From CAWKKW01 sp963850345 (GTDB lineage: Bacteria > Acidobacteriota > Terriglobia > Terriglobales > Acidobacteriaceae), in contig CAWKKW010000009.1 in assembly GCA_963850345.1 (NCBI GenBank), positions 248,001-312,000 of the forward strand: 64,000 nucleotides of DNA, read 5' to 3'. A program made the translations under genes and the position numbers. Shown piece by piece: positions 30,968-39,966 of the stretch. Within the stretch, counting starts at the first letter, position 1. Each line of letters opens with the position of its first letter. The notes beneath the pieces were generated by a model, which was not told the origin of the DNA, did no database searches, and saw only the letters and a program-made list of their open reading frames with translations.

Positions 30968-31804
30968 TTGCCCGATCTGCCCCCTGTTCCACTTACGATT
31001 GAAGGTTCGAGCGTGCTGCACCAGATGTTTCGCTTCCACTGGAAGGCTTGGCGCGCGCTCGCCCCGAGTGAACGCGAGCGCATCGGCCGCGAGGCATCGG
31101 AGTTGCTCCAGGCATGGGAAGCAGGCGCCGGCGAGGGTCATCCCAACCAGTCAGCCTTCTACTCTCACCTCGGCCACAAGGGCGACCTCATGCTCATCCA
31201 CTTCCGCGATTCTTTTGAAGATCTCAATCGCGTCGAGCTGGCCCTCGCTCAAACCGAACTGCACGGCTTTCTCGAGCCCACCCATTCCTACCTCTCGATC
31301 GTGGAACTGGGCCTGTATGAATCGTCGGCAAAGACCTACGCTGCCTTGGCAGAAAAGGGCCTGCAGCCCTTCTCTCCGGAGTGGAATGCCGGCGTTCAGG
31401 AGGTTCTCGCCAGGCAGGCGAGCGCCATGTCGCAGCGGGTCTACCCCGCGATCCCTTCCGCCAAGTACGCCTGCTTCTATCCCATGGATCGGAAACGCGG
31501 CGAGCAGGTCAACTGGTACACCGAGCCCATGGCCGATCGCCAGCGCATGATGCACGAGCACGGCATGATCGGCCGCCGGTATGCCGACGAAGTGAAACAG
31601 ATCATCACCGGCTCCATCGGCTTCGACGATTGGGAGTGGGGCGTCGATCTCTTCGCCGAAGATCCGCTGGTCTTCAAAAAGCTGATCTACGAGATGCGCT
31701 TCGATCAAGTGAGCGCCGTCTACGCTCTGTTCGGATCCTTCTACGTCGGCGTTCGCCTTGCCGCAGCCAAGTTGCCGGCGTGGCTCGAAGGCAGGCTCGA
31801 GTAG
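30968..31804 (+). CDS. hemQ: Coproheme decarboxylase HemQ (chlorite dismutase family)
   Basis: Converts coproheme to heme b in the coproporphyrin-dependent heme pathway. The 278-residue product matches the HemQ form: 'HLGHKGDLMLIHFRDSFEDL' near 60-79, 'YACFYPMDRKRGEQVNWY' near 168, and 'MHEHGMIGRRYADEVKQ', with the proximal heme His and the conserved Tyr of the catalytic region within these. 'GFDDWEWGVDLFAEDPLVFKKLIYEMRF' is also typical. The start is a TTG with GAGGAGG 6 bp upstream. A plain chlorite dismutase is less likely because the heme-pocket Arg context is that of HemQ. The other genes of the pathway are not in the window. Confidence 0.88.
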   Translation: MPDLPPVPLTIEGSSVLHQMFRFHWKAWRALAPSERERIGREASELLQAWEAGAGEGHPNQSAFYSHLGHKGDLMLIHFRDSFEDLNRVELALAQTELHGFLEPTHSYLSIVELGLYESSAKTYAALAEKGLQPFSPEWNAGVQEVLARQASAMSQRVYPAIPSAKYACFYPMDRKRGEQVNWYTEPMADRQRMMHEHGMIGRRYADEVKQIITGSIGFDDWEWGVDLFAEDPLVFKKLIYEMRFDQVSAVYALFGSFYVGVRLAAAKLPAWLEGRLE

Positions 31805-31885
31805 TTCACGGTTCGGATCGCGAACTCAGCCGCGCTGGTTTCTATCATTCGCTCCCCGCGCGGCTTTCAAGAGTGCTGATGAGCC

Positions 31886-32881
31886 TCAACGCCACCAGTC
31901 TGAGCGAACTTCTTCCTCCCGAATCACCTCGGTCGGCTCGCCCGGAGTCGGCGCCCACAATTTTAGATCCTCCGCTGTTACGATCTTCTCCATTGGCTGC
32001 TGCCACTGGTGCAGCGCGAGGTCGAAGAGTCCCCAGTGAATCGGCATCAGCAGCCCCTGACCGCCCAGGTCGCGGAAGCTGCGAACCGCACCATCGGGGC
32101 CCATGTGTATGTCCGCCCAGAGAGGATCGAACGCACCAATCTCCAGCATGCTTAGATCAAATGGACCATGACGTCGGCCGATCTCAGAAAAGCCAGGCCA
32201 CTCTCCAGAATCCGCGCCATAGTAGACGCGGTGTTCCGGGCCGATGAGCGCGAACGAGGCCCACAGCGTCTCAAAGCGGTTGGACAAGCCGCGACCCGAG
32301 AAGTGACGCGCCGGCAACGCGGTCATCGTCACCGCTCCCACTTGAGTCCGATTCGTCCAATCCATCTCTGTCACCCTGTCTCGCGCAACGCCGAAACTCG
32401 ACAGGATCGATCCCACTCCGAGCGCGGTGATCCAGCGTGTCTGCCGCAGGCTCTCCATGCGCGCAAGCTGTTGAACCGTTCCCTTTCCGAGGTGGTCGTA
32501 GTGATCGTGTGAGATCAGAATGGCATCGATTGGCGGCAGGTCTTCAAGCGCAATGGTCGGGGGAAAGAAACGTTTCGGCCCGGCCCACTGCGTCGGTGCC
32601 GCGCGTTCGTCCCAAACCGGGTCGATGAGAATGCGAACGCCGTCGATCTCGATTAGCGACGAGGAATGGCCGAACCAGGTCACCCGCAACCCCGAGCGCG
32701 GCGGCGTTTGATATACGCGTGGATCGGTATGAAAGGGGCCTGGGACCTGCTTCGGAACTCGCGCAGCGCCACCAAATAGAATGCGCGGACCCACTTTAAA
32801 CGACAGGGATATCCCGCCAATCTTCGTTGGCACGGGGTTCAGGTAGCGCTTCCCCTGGCGCACAGCTTTCGTAAAGGGCAT
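31886..32881 (-). CDS. Metallo-beta-lactamase-fold hydrolase (NAPE-PLD/UlaG-like)
   Basis: A 331-residue soluble metallo-hydrolase. 'ISHDHYDHLG' is the HxHxDH zinc motif (near residue 145). 'PARHFSGRG' and 'YYGADSGEWPGF' give further ligands, and 'MPIHWGLFDLALHQW' near the end holds the last His. The 'RVTWFGHSSSLIEIDGVRILIDPVW' strand pair is typical of the family. Bacterial relatives act on phosphodiesters or lactones; substrate unknown. I start at the ATG at 32881 because the upstream extension does not look like this family; no clear ribosome site is seen. It is in tandem with the TIR gene. Confidence 0.82.
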   Translation of the reverse strand: MPFTKAVRQGKRYLNPVPTKIGGISLSFKVGPRILFGGAARVPKQVPGPFHTDPRVYQTPPRSGLRVTWFGHSSSLIEIDGVRILIDPVWDERAAPTQWAGPKRFFPPTIALEDLPPIDAILISHDHYDHLGKGTVQQLARMESLRQTRWITALGVGSILSSFGVARDRVTEMDWTNRTQVGAVTMTALPARHFSGRGLSNRFETLWASFALIGPEHRVYYGADSGEWPGFSEIGRRHGPFDLSMLEIGAFDPLWADIHMGPDGAVRSFRDLGGQGLLMPIHWGLFDLALHQWQQPMEKIVTAEDLKLWAPTPGEPTEVIREEEVRSDWWR

Positions 32882-32995
32882 GTCTATCGGATGGCGGGAT
32901 CGGTCTCGGCGATTCCCCGAAACGCAGTAGGTTATCGATCGGGCCTCTTCCAGGGAACTCGCTCCACACTTGCCCTGAAGCAAGCAACCGAATCG

Positions 32996-33790
32996 CTAAG
33001 ACCCCAGCGGTCCGTCCGTGGCTGCCTGGTTCCGTTGACAGAGCCGAACAAATTTTTCGCGATCCGTCTCGCGAACAATCTCCTTCGACACCTGGCGCCA
33101 CAACTCTTCCAGCGAAGAGCATTTTTGCGCAGCGCGCTTCACCACGATCCCGGAGATCGGTCCGATAAAGCTGCCTAGATCCCTGGTCACGCGTTCAATC
33201 GTCTGTGCCTGGAATGTCGTTGGTTTCGTGGTGGTCCCTTGCGCCGATTTAGCCTCAAGCAGCCCCGCGTCTCTATGTTTGCCAGTCATGGCAGGCGATT
33301 GAGCAGGTGCGGGCTTCTCAGGGAGATAGCCTCGCAGCGCCTGCACCAACACATCGATGTCCGATTTCCAGCGAGCGTGCGACAGCACCACGGCATTTCT
33401 GTAGGCTAGCTCCTTCAGGTCGTCTGGAAGCTGATCCTCTCGCGGCATCGAGGCGCCGTGCACCAGCACAGGCACCACGGGAGTATCTCGAAGCAGCGCC
33501 GATGCCAACTCGATTCGCACGAAGTCGTTCGCATCGTCCAGCCGCCTGCCGCCGGAGCTATCCTTCGAATCCAGCCAATTTTGCCCAACGATCGCCAGCA
33601 ACACGCTGCAGGTCGCAACGCTCTGGTCGATCACCTTGCGGAAATCGCGACCCGGCTCGATGGCCGCCACGTCCATGAAGACCGAGCCTTCTCCAAATTG
33701 CGAAACCAGCGCGTCGAACAGACGGCCTGCTTCACCCTCCGAATCATTTCGCCGGTAGCTGATGAAGATCGAGCGCAAGTTAGACCTCAC
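32996..33790 (-). CDS. TIR-domain protein
   Basis: A 264-residue cytosolic protein. Residues 7-140 form a TIR domain: 'FISYRRND' (box 1), 'GSVFMDVAAIEPGRDFRKVID' and 'LLAIVGQNWL', then 'DFVRIELASALLRDTPVVPVLV'. Bacterial TIR domains can hydrolyse NAD+ and act in immunity or virulence. The linker (about 155-195) is low-complexity. The last 65 residues ('GSFIGPISGIVVKRAAQKCSSLEELW') form a helical domain that I have seen at the end of some bacterial kinases and cyclases; its role is unknown. No typical defence partner (such as an STING or Argonaute) is adjacent. The Glu in 'IELASAL' is one candidate for the catalytic glutamate. Confidence 0.8.
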   Translation of the reverse strand: MRSNLRSIFISYRRNDSEGEAGRLFDALVSQFGEGSVFMDVAAIEPGRDFRKVIDQSVATCSVLLAIVGQNWLDSKDSSGGRRLDDANDFVRIELASALLRDTPVVPVLVHGASMPREDQLPDDLKELAYRNAVVLSHARWKSDIDVLVQALRGYLPEKPAPAQSPAMTGKHRDAGLLEAKSAQGTTTKPTTFQAQTIERVTRDLGSFIGPISGIVVKRAAQKCSSLEELWRQVSKEIVRETDREKFVRLCQRNQAATDGPLGS

Positions 33791-33934
33791 GAGGCAAAGT
33801 CGAACCTAACAGAGCCCTGGAACGAGTACGCCGTAGAGTTGCAAGTCTACTCCGGCTGATAACCCCCTACAATGGCAAGTAACAAGCGGAGTTACTCGAA
33901 GCGCAGTCAATGCTCCCTCTGGATCGGCTCCCAC

Positions 33935-35185
33935 TTAAGCCGGTTCACCGATTCGCGAGCCTTGCTCACTTCGCGATGGCGCGGTTGCCAGGAACACCGC
34001 GCACCCTGTCACCGCGAGCAGACCGCCGAAACCGCACACGCCCGTCCATGCGAAATGCTGCCATAGCACGCTGCCCACATACGAGCCGAACGCGCCGGCG
34101 ATGAAGTAACACATCATGTACACCATGTTCAGGCGGCTGCGCGCCTCCGGCACTAGTCCGTAAATGCGGGTCTGATTCGAGACGTGCCCGGCCTGCACGC
34201 CGACATCCAGCAGGATCACGCCCGCGATCAATCCACTCATGTGCGTGCCCGCAAAGTAGAGCACCACAAAGGAGCCGAGGGTCAGCAGCAGCGCCAGCAG
34301 CACGTTGCGCCTGGCTCCATAGCGATCCGCTAGGCGGCCGATGAACGGCGCACACAGGGCTCCGGCCGCGCCCACCAGGCCGAATAGTCCGGCCACCCCG
34401 CTCCCGTAGTGATACGGCGGCGTGCGCAGGTAGAAGACCAGCGTCGTCCAGAAAGCACTGAACGCGCAAAACAGAATGGCGCTGAGTGCCGCAGCTTCGC
34501 GCAACACCGGCTGCTGGCGAACCAGCGCCACGGTCGAGCGCACCAACTGCAGCCATGAGAGCGTCAACTCCGGCCTGCTTTTCGGCAGTCCCACGCGGAT
34601 CAGTACAGCCAGCAAAAGCATCATGCCCGCGGCCACCCAGTAGATGGCGCGCCAACCCATCCAGGCCGTCAGCAATCCGCTGAAGGTCCGCGCCAGCAGG
34701 ATCCCAAATAACAGCCCCGACAGCACTGCGCCCACTGTGGCTCCACGCCGCGCAGGAGAAGCCAACTGCGCCGCGAACGGCACAATCACGTGAACCGTCG
34801 AAGCGGTCAGCCCAACCCCAAAGCTCGCCAACGATAGCCACACCACATTCTGCGCGGTCGCCATCATCGCCAGGCACACCGCCTCTGCCGCGATCAAGGC
34901 AACCACAAGCCGCCGCCGTTCCTTGGTGTCGCCCAGTGGTACGAAGCACAGCATCCCGGTCGCGGCGCCGAGTTGGGTCAGCATGGCAATCGTGCCCACC
35001 CGCGGAATCGAGATGTGGAAGCTCGATGCAATCGCGGACAGCAGCGGCTGAATGTAGTAGATGTTCGCGACGATAGCGCCTACGCTGAACGCCATCAACC
35101 AGGTGTGTGCGGGCCGGATTCCCTCCGGTGCGTCAGCAACTGCGATTGGGTCAGGCGTCTCTACAGCGGTGCGGCTCGGCGGCAT
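33935..35185 (-). CDS. MFS transporter
   Basis: A 416-residue major-facilitator transporter with 12 predicted helices and a short N-terminus. The inter-helix motif near helices 2-3 reads 'PLGDTKERRRLVVALI' (motif A-like G-D-x3-R-R). A second copy, 'IGRLADRYGARRNVLLALLL', lies between helices 8 and 9. The two together with 'AGALCAPFIGRLADRYG' make the family clear. It resembles the sugar/drug efflux subgroup (YnfM-like), so export of a small molecule is likely; the substrate cannot be told. It lies between the glycosyltransferase and the TIR gene with wide gaps. Confidence 0.85.
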   Translation of the reverse strand: MPPSRTAVETPDPIAVADAPEGIRPAHTWLMAFSVGAIVANIYYIQPLLSAIASSFHISIPRVGTIAMLTQLGAATGMLCFVPLGDTKERRRLVVALIAAEAVCLAMMATAQNVVWLSLASFGVGLTASTVHVIVPFAAQLASPARRGATVGAVLSGLLFGILLARTFSGLLTAWMGWRAIYWVAAGMMLLLAVLIRVGLPKSRPELTLSWLQLVRSTVALVRQQPVLREAAALSAILFCAFSAFWTTLVFYLRTPPYHYGSGVAGLFGLVGAAGALCAPFIGRLADRYGARRNVLLALLLTLGSFVVLYFAGTHMSGLIAGVILLDVGVQAGHVSNQTRIYGLVPEARSRLNMVYMMCYFIAGAFGSYVGSVLWQHFAWTGVCGFGGLLAVTGCAVFLATAPSRSEQGSRIGEPA

Positions 35186-35229
35186 ACCTGATTGGATGAG
35201 GCCGCAGCCGATTCGACGCGACCCGCCCG

Positions 35230-36867
35230 CTACACGCCCACAGGAAATGGCTTCGGCGAAGACTCATCCAGGTTTGCGCCCTTGCGCCGCCAGCCTTCAA
35301 AGCGTCCCTGCAGCAACGACAGCAATCCCGTATACCAGTAGCCCACCACGAACAAGAGCAGGAACGGTACGGTGAAGTAGTTCTCATTGCTGATCGCGTA
35401 CCAGATCGTCAACGCGAAGTAGCAGCCGATCAGCAGTTCGATCCAGGGAACGATGCCCAGCCGCTTGCGGTACTTGGCCGCCTGCGTCTTCTCGCCCTTC
35501 TTCAGTACGCGGTATTTCGGCGTGCGCTTAAACGAGCTCTTGATCCCCAGCAGCGCCTCCAGCACGGCCCGCGTGTTCGTAACGGTGAGGCCGATACCCA
35601 GCGACATCAGGAAAGGTAGATACAAAAATGTCTTGTACCAGCGCCCGGGGAAGAGTTCCTTTTGCGAGACCAGGTAGAAGGACGAGATAGAAAAAGTGGA
35701 CGCCAGGAACAGCGGCACATCAATCAATAGCATCTGAAACCAGCCTTGATAGAAACGAATCACCATGGCCGGCATCAGCAGCGTCGACAACACCACCATC
35801 AACGGATAACTCAGGTTCGCCGTCAGGTGATAGAACGCTTCAACCTTCATATGGAATCGAACGTCGCTCGCGAAGACCTGCGGCAGAATCTTCTTCGAGG
35901 TTTGAATCAGGCCCTTGGCCCACCGCGCCTGCTGGGTTTTGAACGCGGTCATTTCAATCGGCAACTCCGCGGGACATTCCACATCCTGCAAATATCTGAA
36001 CTTCCAACCGACCAGCTGCGAACGGTAGCTGAGGTCCGTATCTTCAGTCAGCGTGTCGTGCTGCCAGCCGCCTGCCTCTTCGATCGCAACCCGCCGCCAC
36101 ATACCCGCCGTGCCGTTGAAATTAAAAAACACACCTGAGCGCGAACGGCCGCCGTGCTCCAGCACAAAGTGCCCGTCCAGCAAAATCGCCTCTACCTGCG
36201 TGAGAAAACTGTAGTCGCGGTTCAGGTGAGTCCACCGCGTCTGCACCATGCCGATCTCCGGCGACGCGAAGTGATGAATCACGCGCATCAGCCAGTCCTT
36301 CGGCGGCACAAAGTCCGCGTCAAAGATCGCTACGTATTCGCCAGTGGCCGTCTTCAGCCCCCAGTCCAGTGCGCCCGCCTTGTAGCCGTAGCGATTGGTC
36401 CGATGAATGTACTCGATCGGGTGGCCCAGCGCCCGGTAGCGGTCGACCAGCACGGTTGCCGTGGCAGTGGTCTCATCGGTCGAGTCGTCGAGTACCTGAA
36501 TCTGCAGCCGGTCTGCCGGGTACTCCATCTGGCATACCGCTTCCAGCAGCCGGTCGATCACAAATTGCTCGTTAAAAATGGGCAGTTGGACCGTCACACG
36601 TGGCAGCTCAGCAAACCGGTTCGGCGCTTCGGTGACCTTGTTCTTCTTGTTCTTGTAGTACAGATAGACGAGCTGATAGCGATGCATGCCATAGAAGGCC
36701 AGGATCACCATCACTACGAAGTAGGGAATCAGCAGAGCCGTGTCGAAGGCATTCCAGCGATATAAATGTTCAAACGTTCGGTCGCCATAGTGCGTCTTCA
36801 AGTAATGGCCCAGGCCGCGCTGGGTCGCAAACAGCAGCAGAGAGAGATCGCCGCCGTGTGCGTGCAC
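35230..36867 (-). CDS. Processive GT2 glycosyltransferase (cellulose-synthase-like)
   Basis: Membrane-bound polysaccharide or glycan synthase of about 545 residues. The four processive GT2 motifs are present: 'QVLDDSTDETTAT' (DD), 'AIFDADFVPP' (DxD), 'LTEDTDLSYR' (TED) and 'QQARWAKG' (QxxRW). One helix precedes the catalytic domain and about four to five follow ('LMVVLSTLLMPAMVI', 'LFLASTFSISSFYLV'). There is no PilZ domain. I start at the GTG at 36867 because GGGAGG stands just upstream; the frame is open to a GTG at 36930. The product cannot be told; relatives make beta-glucans, mannans or related polymers. Confidence 0.85.
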   Translation of the reverse strand: MHAHGGDLSLLLFATQRGLGHYLKTHYGDRTFEHLYRWNAFDTALLIPYFVVMVILAFYGMHRYQLVYLYYKNKKNKVTEAPNRFAELPRVTVQLPIFNEQFVIDRLLEAVCQMEYPADRLQIQVLDDSTDETTATATVLVDRYRALGHPIEYIHRTNRYGYKAGALDWGLKTATGEYVAIFDADFVPPKDWLMRVIHHFASPEIGMVQTRWTHLNRDYSFLTQVEAILLDGHFVLEHGGRSRSGVFFNFNGTAGMWRRVAIEEAGGWQHDTLTEDTDLSYRSQLVGWKFRYLQDVECPAELPIEMTAFKTQQARWAKGLIQTSKKILPQVFASDVRFHMKVEAFYHLTANLSYPLMVVLSTLLMPAMVIRFYQGWFQMLLIDVPLFLASTFSISSFYLVSQKELFPGRWYKTFLYLPFLMSLGIGLTVTNTRAVLEALLGIKSSFKRTPKYRVLKKGEKTQAAKYRKRLGIVPWIELLIGCYFALTIWYAISNENYFTVPFLLLFVVGYWYTGLLSLLQGRFEGWRRKGANLDESSPKPFPVGV

Positions 36868-37074
36868 GTGCCCTCCCAAAAAAGCTTGCAGTTTTGGCGC
36901 CACAGATGCGAGCAGAGCTGGCCTCCGCACAGATTCTAAGCTGGTTCGCTCACCTTTATTGTACGCGAACGTCGACGCAATCCGGCCATACAGGGTGGGG
37001 GGAAAGTACCCGGCTGGATTCCGAGCGCGCGTGTGATCTTAGGCTGCGTGTCCGACCTCGACTCTAGTTCAACC

Positions 37075-38076
37075 CTACTTTGCCCACGCGAGCCCATCCG
37101 CGAAGGTGCCGGCGGTGATCAGCTTCTCCACCTTCCATTGCGCGAGGTCGATCGCCGCAACCTCTCCGCTCTGTGCGCAGGAGACGTACGCGATCTTTCC
37201 TGCCGGGGGAATCAAAACCTCCTGCGGCGAACTGGGCACGCTGATGGTGCGCGCGACCTTCATCGAGGAGAGGTCGACGACCGCTACTTCGTTGGTTGAC
37301 GGAACGGCGACCAGCAGCCATCGCCCGTCCGGAGTGGCCGCCGTGCCATACCCGGTGCCCGGTAGCGCCACCCGCGTCTTTACCTGGTTCTTGCCGGTGT
37401 CGATTACCACCAGCTCCGGCTTGGTCTGGTCCGCAGTGAAAACCAGCTTGTCGTCGTTCGAAATCGAGATGCGCTGCACATCCTTTGACACTGGAATCAC
37501 GGCCAGCGTCTTCCTTCCCGCCATGTCGAGCACCGACACCGTGCCTGGCCCTACGTTGGCCGTGTAGCCGCGCTTTCCATCGTGAGAGACCGCCAGCATG
37601 TGCGACTGTTCCTGCCCGGTCGGAATCGTTCCCACGATCTTTCGCGTTCGCGGATCGACGATCGTCACCGTCTGATCCAGTTCCGTCGTGACATAGAGCA
37701 TGCCCGTCGCTGGATCGAGTACCGGCAGATGCGGCCGCACCCCATGACCGAAATCGATATCGCCCACAATTTTCCTCGACGGGATATCGATCAAGAGCAT
37801 TTCGTGCCCATCCATGCCCGGCTTGCCCACACCGGTGCTGCCATAGATCGGCACAAACGCAGTGCGCCCGTCTGCCGACACAGCAATCTCGTGTCCGTGA
37901 ACGCCCGATGTGTGCTCGGCAACCTTCGCGAGTTCCTTGCCTGAGACAGGATCAATAATGCTTACATCGGTGTCGCCCTGGTTGACCACCAGCAGCGATT
38001 GAGCGCCCGCGCTCAACGACAGTGCCCCGAGACACAGGCCCATCAATGGAAGACGGAGTGGAACCAGCATTCGCAT
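37075..38076 (-). CDS. Secreted YVTN/beta-propeller repeat protein
   Basis: A 333-residue exported protein. A signal peptide is at residues 1-25 ('LVPLRLPLMGLCLGALSLSAGA'). The rest is a seven-bladed type beta-propeller of the YVTN family: recurring '...VDLSSMKVARTISVPSSPQEV' and 'IVDPRTRKIVGTIPTGQEQSH' blocks about 40 residues apart. 'GHEIAVSADGRTAFVP' and 'AVSHDGKRGYTANVG' are typical blade sequences. The longer upstream frame is a shadow. Ligand and function are unknown; such proteins often bind or scaffold at the cell surface. Confidence 0.85.
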   Translation of the reverse strand: MRMLVPLRLPLMGLCLGALSLSAGAQSLLVVNQGDTDVSIIDPVSGKELAKVAEHTSGVHGHEIAVSADGRTAFVPIYGSTGVGKPGMDGHEMLLIDIPSRKIVGDIDFGHGVRPHLPVLDPATGMLYVTTELDQTVTIVDPRTRKIVGTIPTGQEQSHMLAVSHDGKRGYTANVGPGTVSVLDMAGRKTLAVIPVSKDVQRISISNDDKLVFTADQTKPELVVIDTGKNQVKTRVALPGTGYGTAATPDGRWLLVAVPSTNEVAVVDLSSMKVARTISVPSSPQEVLIPPAGKIAYVSCAQSGEVAAIDLAQWKVEKLITAGTFADGLAWAK

Positions 38077-38550
38077 CGAAGCAATATAGATGGTTCGTCC
38101 TGCTGCGTCGAATCGCGCTGCATGGATAGCAGGGAACTGAGCCGCTACACTCGCCATTCAGGGAACCAGCAGTTTGCCCACCGCGACGCCGCTCCCGTTC
38201 GGCCAGAACTCGTCAAGCTGAAATCCGCACTGGCGAGGAACCGCCGCGGTACTCACCTTGCCCCCTTTGTCCGTAACCCGCCAGTGGGTTGGCGGCCTGC
38301 GCGCGAACGTCTTTGGGGCTTCGCGCCGCCTGAAAGCGGGTCTCCATCGTCGTGGCCTTAGGAGTCCAGTACCCCTGCTGGACTACGGCTCTGGTGGCCG
38401 CAGATTCCTTCGCGCCTTTCATCTAAATGCACTCACGCGTAATGAATCATGCAGGCGCAACCTCGCATACGGCGCGATTCAGCCAACGAATTTTGGCGTG
38501 ACCTCGTGCAAGTTTTGCGCGCAGCACCGTGCCTTGAGTGTATTGGGACT
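38077..38550. other. 474-bp gap, nothing firm
   Basis: Between the YVTN gene and mqnC. On the minus strand a 69-codon frame (38213-38422) and several short frames exist, but composition and codon use are not convincing. An AGTCCAG/CTGGACT stem (near 38363-38384) is visible. I see no tRNA, terminator or known riboswitch here. Confidence 0.35.
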
Positions 38551-39597
38551 CTAGTTCAGAAACAAAGTCCGATACAGCGTATCGCGCTGCACCGGCCTGA
38601 AGCCCGCATCGCGAATCACTCGCCGCAACTCTTCCTCGGTGGTGCAATTCGCCGTACCTGCGGCCTTCACCACGTTCTCTTCCAGCATCACCGAACCCAC
38701 ATCGTTGCCACCGAATCGCAGGCCGAGTTGCAGCACCTTCAAGCCCTGCGTCACCCAGCTCGATTGCACGTTCTCGATGTTGTCGAGGTAGAGGCGCGAG
38801 ATCGCCAGCACCTTCAGATATTCGACCGACGTGGCTTCGTCCCATCCGCGGCCGCCCAAGGCTGTATTCCCCGGCTGAAAGCTCCACGGAATGAAGGCCG
38901 TAAATCCGCCCGTCTCTTCCTGCAGGCGTCGCACCTGCTCGAAGTGGTTCACGCGGTGCTCAAAGCTCTCGCCCACGCCAAACATCATCGTCGCCGTGGT
39001 ACGCATGCCGAGTTGATGCGCGGTGCGATGCACCAGCAGCCAGTCTTCCGTGCCGCACTTTAACCGCGCGATCCGGTGCCGCACTTCGTCGTCGAGAATC
39101 TCCGCTCCACCGCCGGGGATAGAATCCAGCCCCGCATCCCGAAGCCGCGCGATGGTGTCGCGCACCGAAAGTTCGCTGTACTCCGCAATCGCGAGGATCT
39201 CCGAAGCCGAAAAGCAATGCAGCCAGATCTGCGGAAAGCGCTGCTTGATTCCGCGCAGCAGCCGCTCAAACCACTCGATCTTCAGGTCAGGATGCAATCC
39301 ACCCTGCATCAGCACGCCGGTGCCGCCCATCTCCACCGTCTCGGCAATCTTCTGATAGATGGTCTCGAAGTCGAGGATGTACCCTTCCGACGCCATCTTG
39401 CCCTTCAGCGGCCGATAGAACGCGCAAAACGTGCAGTACTCCGTACAGAAATTCGTGTAGTTGATATTGCGATCGATGATGTACGTGACGACGCCTTCGG
39501 GGTGAAGCCTCCGCCGAACCGCGTCTGCTTCCATCCCGAGTCCGATCAGATCATCGGAGCGAAAATATTCAAGAGCCTGCTGGCGAGTCAGCGACAT
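38551..39597 (-). CDS. mqnC: Cyclic dehypoxanthine futalosine synthase
   Basis: Radical SAM enzyme of the futalosine route to menaquinone; it converts dehypoxanthine futalosine to its cyclic form. The 348-residue protein carries the SAM-cluster motif C-x3-C-x2-C in 'CTEYCTFCAFY' (near residue 52). 'EMGGTGVLMQGGLHPDLKIEW' and 'IPGGGAEILDDEVR' are characteristic of MqnC, and 'TTATMMFGVGESFEHRVNH' and 'FIPWSFQPGNTALGG' support MqnC over MqnE or CofH. It stands alone. The start is the ATG at 39597. Confidence 0.92.
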   Translation of the reverse strand: MSLTRQQALEYFRSDDLIGLGMEADAVRRRLHPEGVVTYIIDRNINYTNFCTEYCTFCAFYRPLKGKMASEGYILDFETIYQKIAETVEMGGTGVLMQGGLHPDLKIEWFERLLRGIKQRFPQIWLHCFSASEILAIAEYSELSVRDTIARLRDAGLDSIPGGGAEILDDEVRHRIARLKCGTEDWLLVHRTAHQLGMRTTATMMFGVGESFEHRVNHFEQVRRLQEETGGFTAFIPWSFQPGNTALGGRGWDEATSVEYLKVLAISRLYLDNIENVQSSWVTQGLKVLQLGLRFGGNDVGSVMLEENVVKAAGTANCTTEEELRRVIRDAGFRPVQRDTLYRTLFLN

Positions 39598-39691
39598 GAC
39601 TCCATTCTAATGGGAGCGGTCCCGCCAATCCAGCCTCAAGCATTTCGTCATTTGCTTTCATGGAGGTATCCTGTGACAAGCGTTAGCCTGC

Positions 39692-39817
39692 TCATCGCTT
39701 TGGATCGGCTGGCTCTGCTGCGCGGCGGATTATCTTCGGGCTGGGCTTTTGCGTAGAGATGCCGTACACGTTGGCGATCGCACCCAGCGCCACTTTCAAC
39801 CGCTGTATCCAGTTCAT
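39692..39817 (-). CDS. Possible small protein (41 residues)
   Basis: A short frame starting 'MNWIQRLKVALGAIANVYGI' with a basic C-terminus. GGGAG lies 9 bp upstream of the ATG, a fair ribosome site, which is the main reason to list it. The 370-bp gap between mqnC and the DUF481 gene otherwise shows nothing. It could be a chance frame. No homology is recognised. Confidence 0.3.
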   Translation of the reverse strand: MNWIQRLKVALGAIANVYGISTQKPSPKIIRRAAEPADPKR

Positions 39818-39966
39818 TTCGTCGTGCTCCCGGTTATGAGCATATACCGCTCCATCAGCGGTGTTCGTCGGGCCCAGGCACCAAACCATACGGAGCAAGC
39901 CACCCAAGAGGCCCTGCTCAAACTCATCACCACGACTCATCCTCAAGGAGCCACAGGTCTCATCCC

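Noticed and set aside
38213..38422. 69-codon minus-strand frame between the YVTN gene and mqnC
   Set aside because: No ribosome site, no recognisable family, and neighbouring frames are just as open; I could not show that it is coding.
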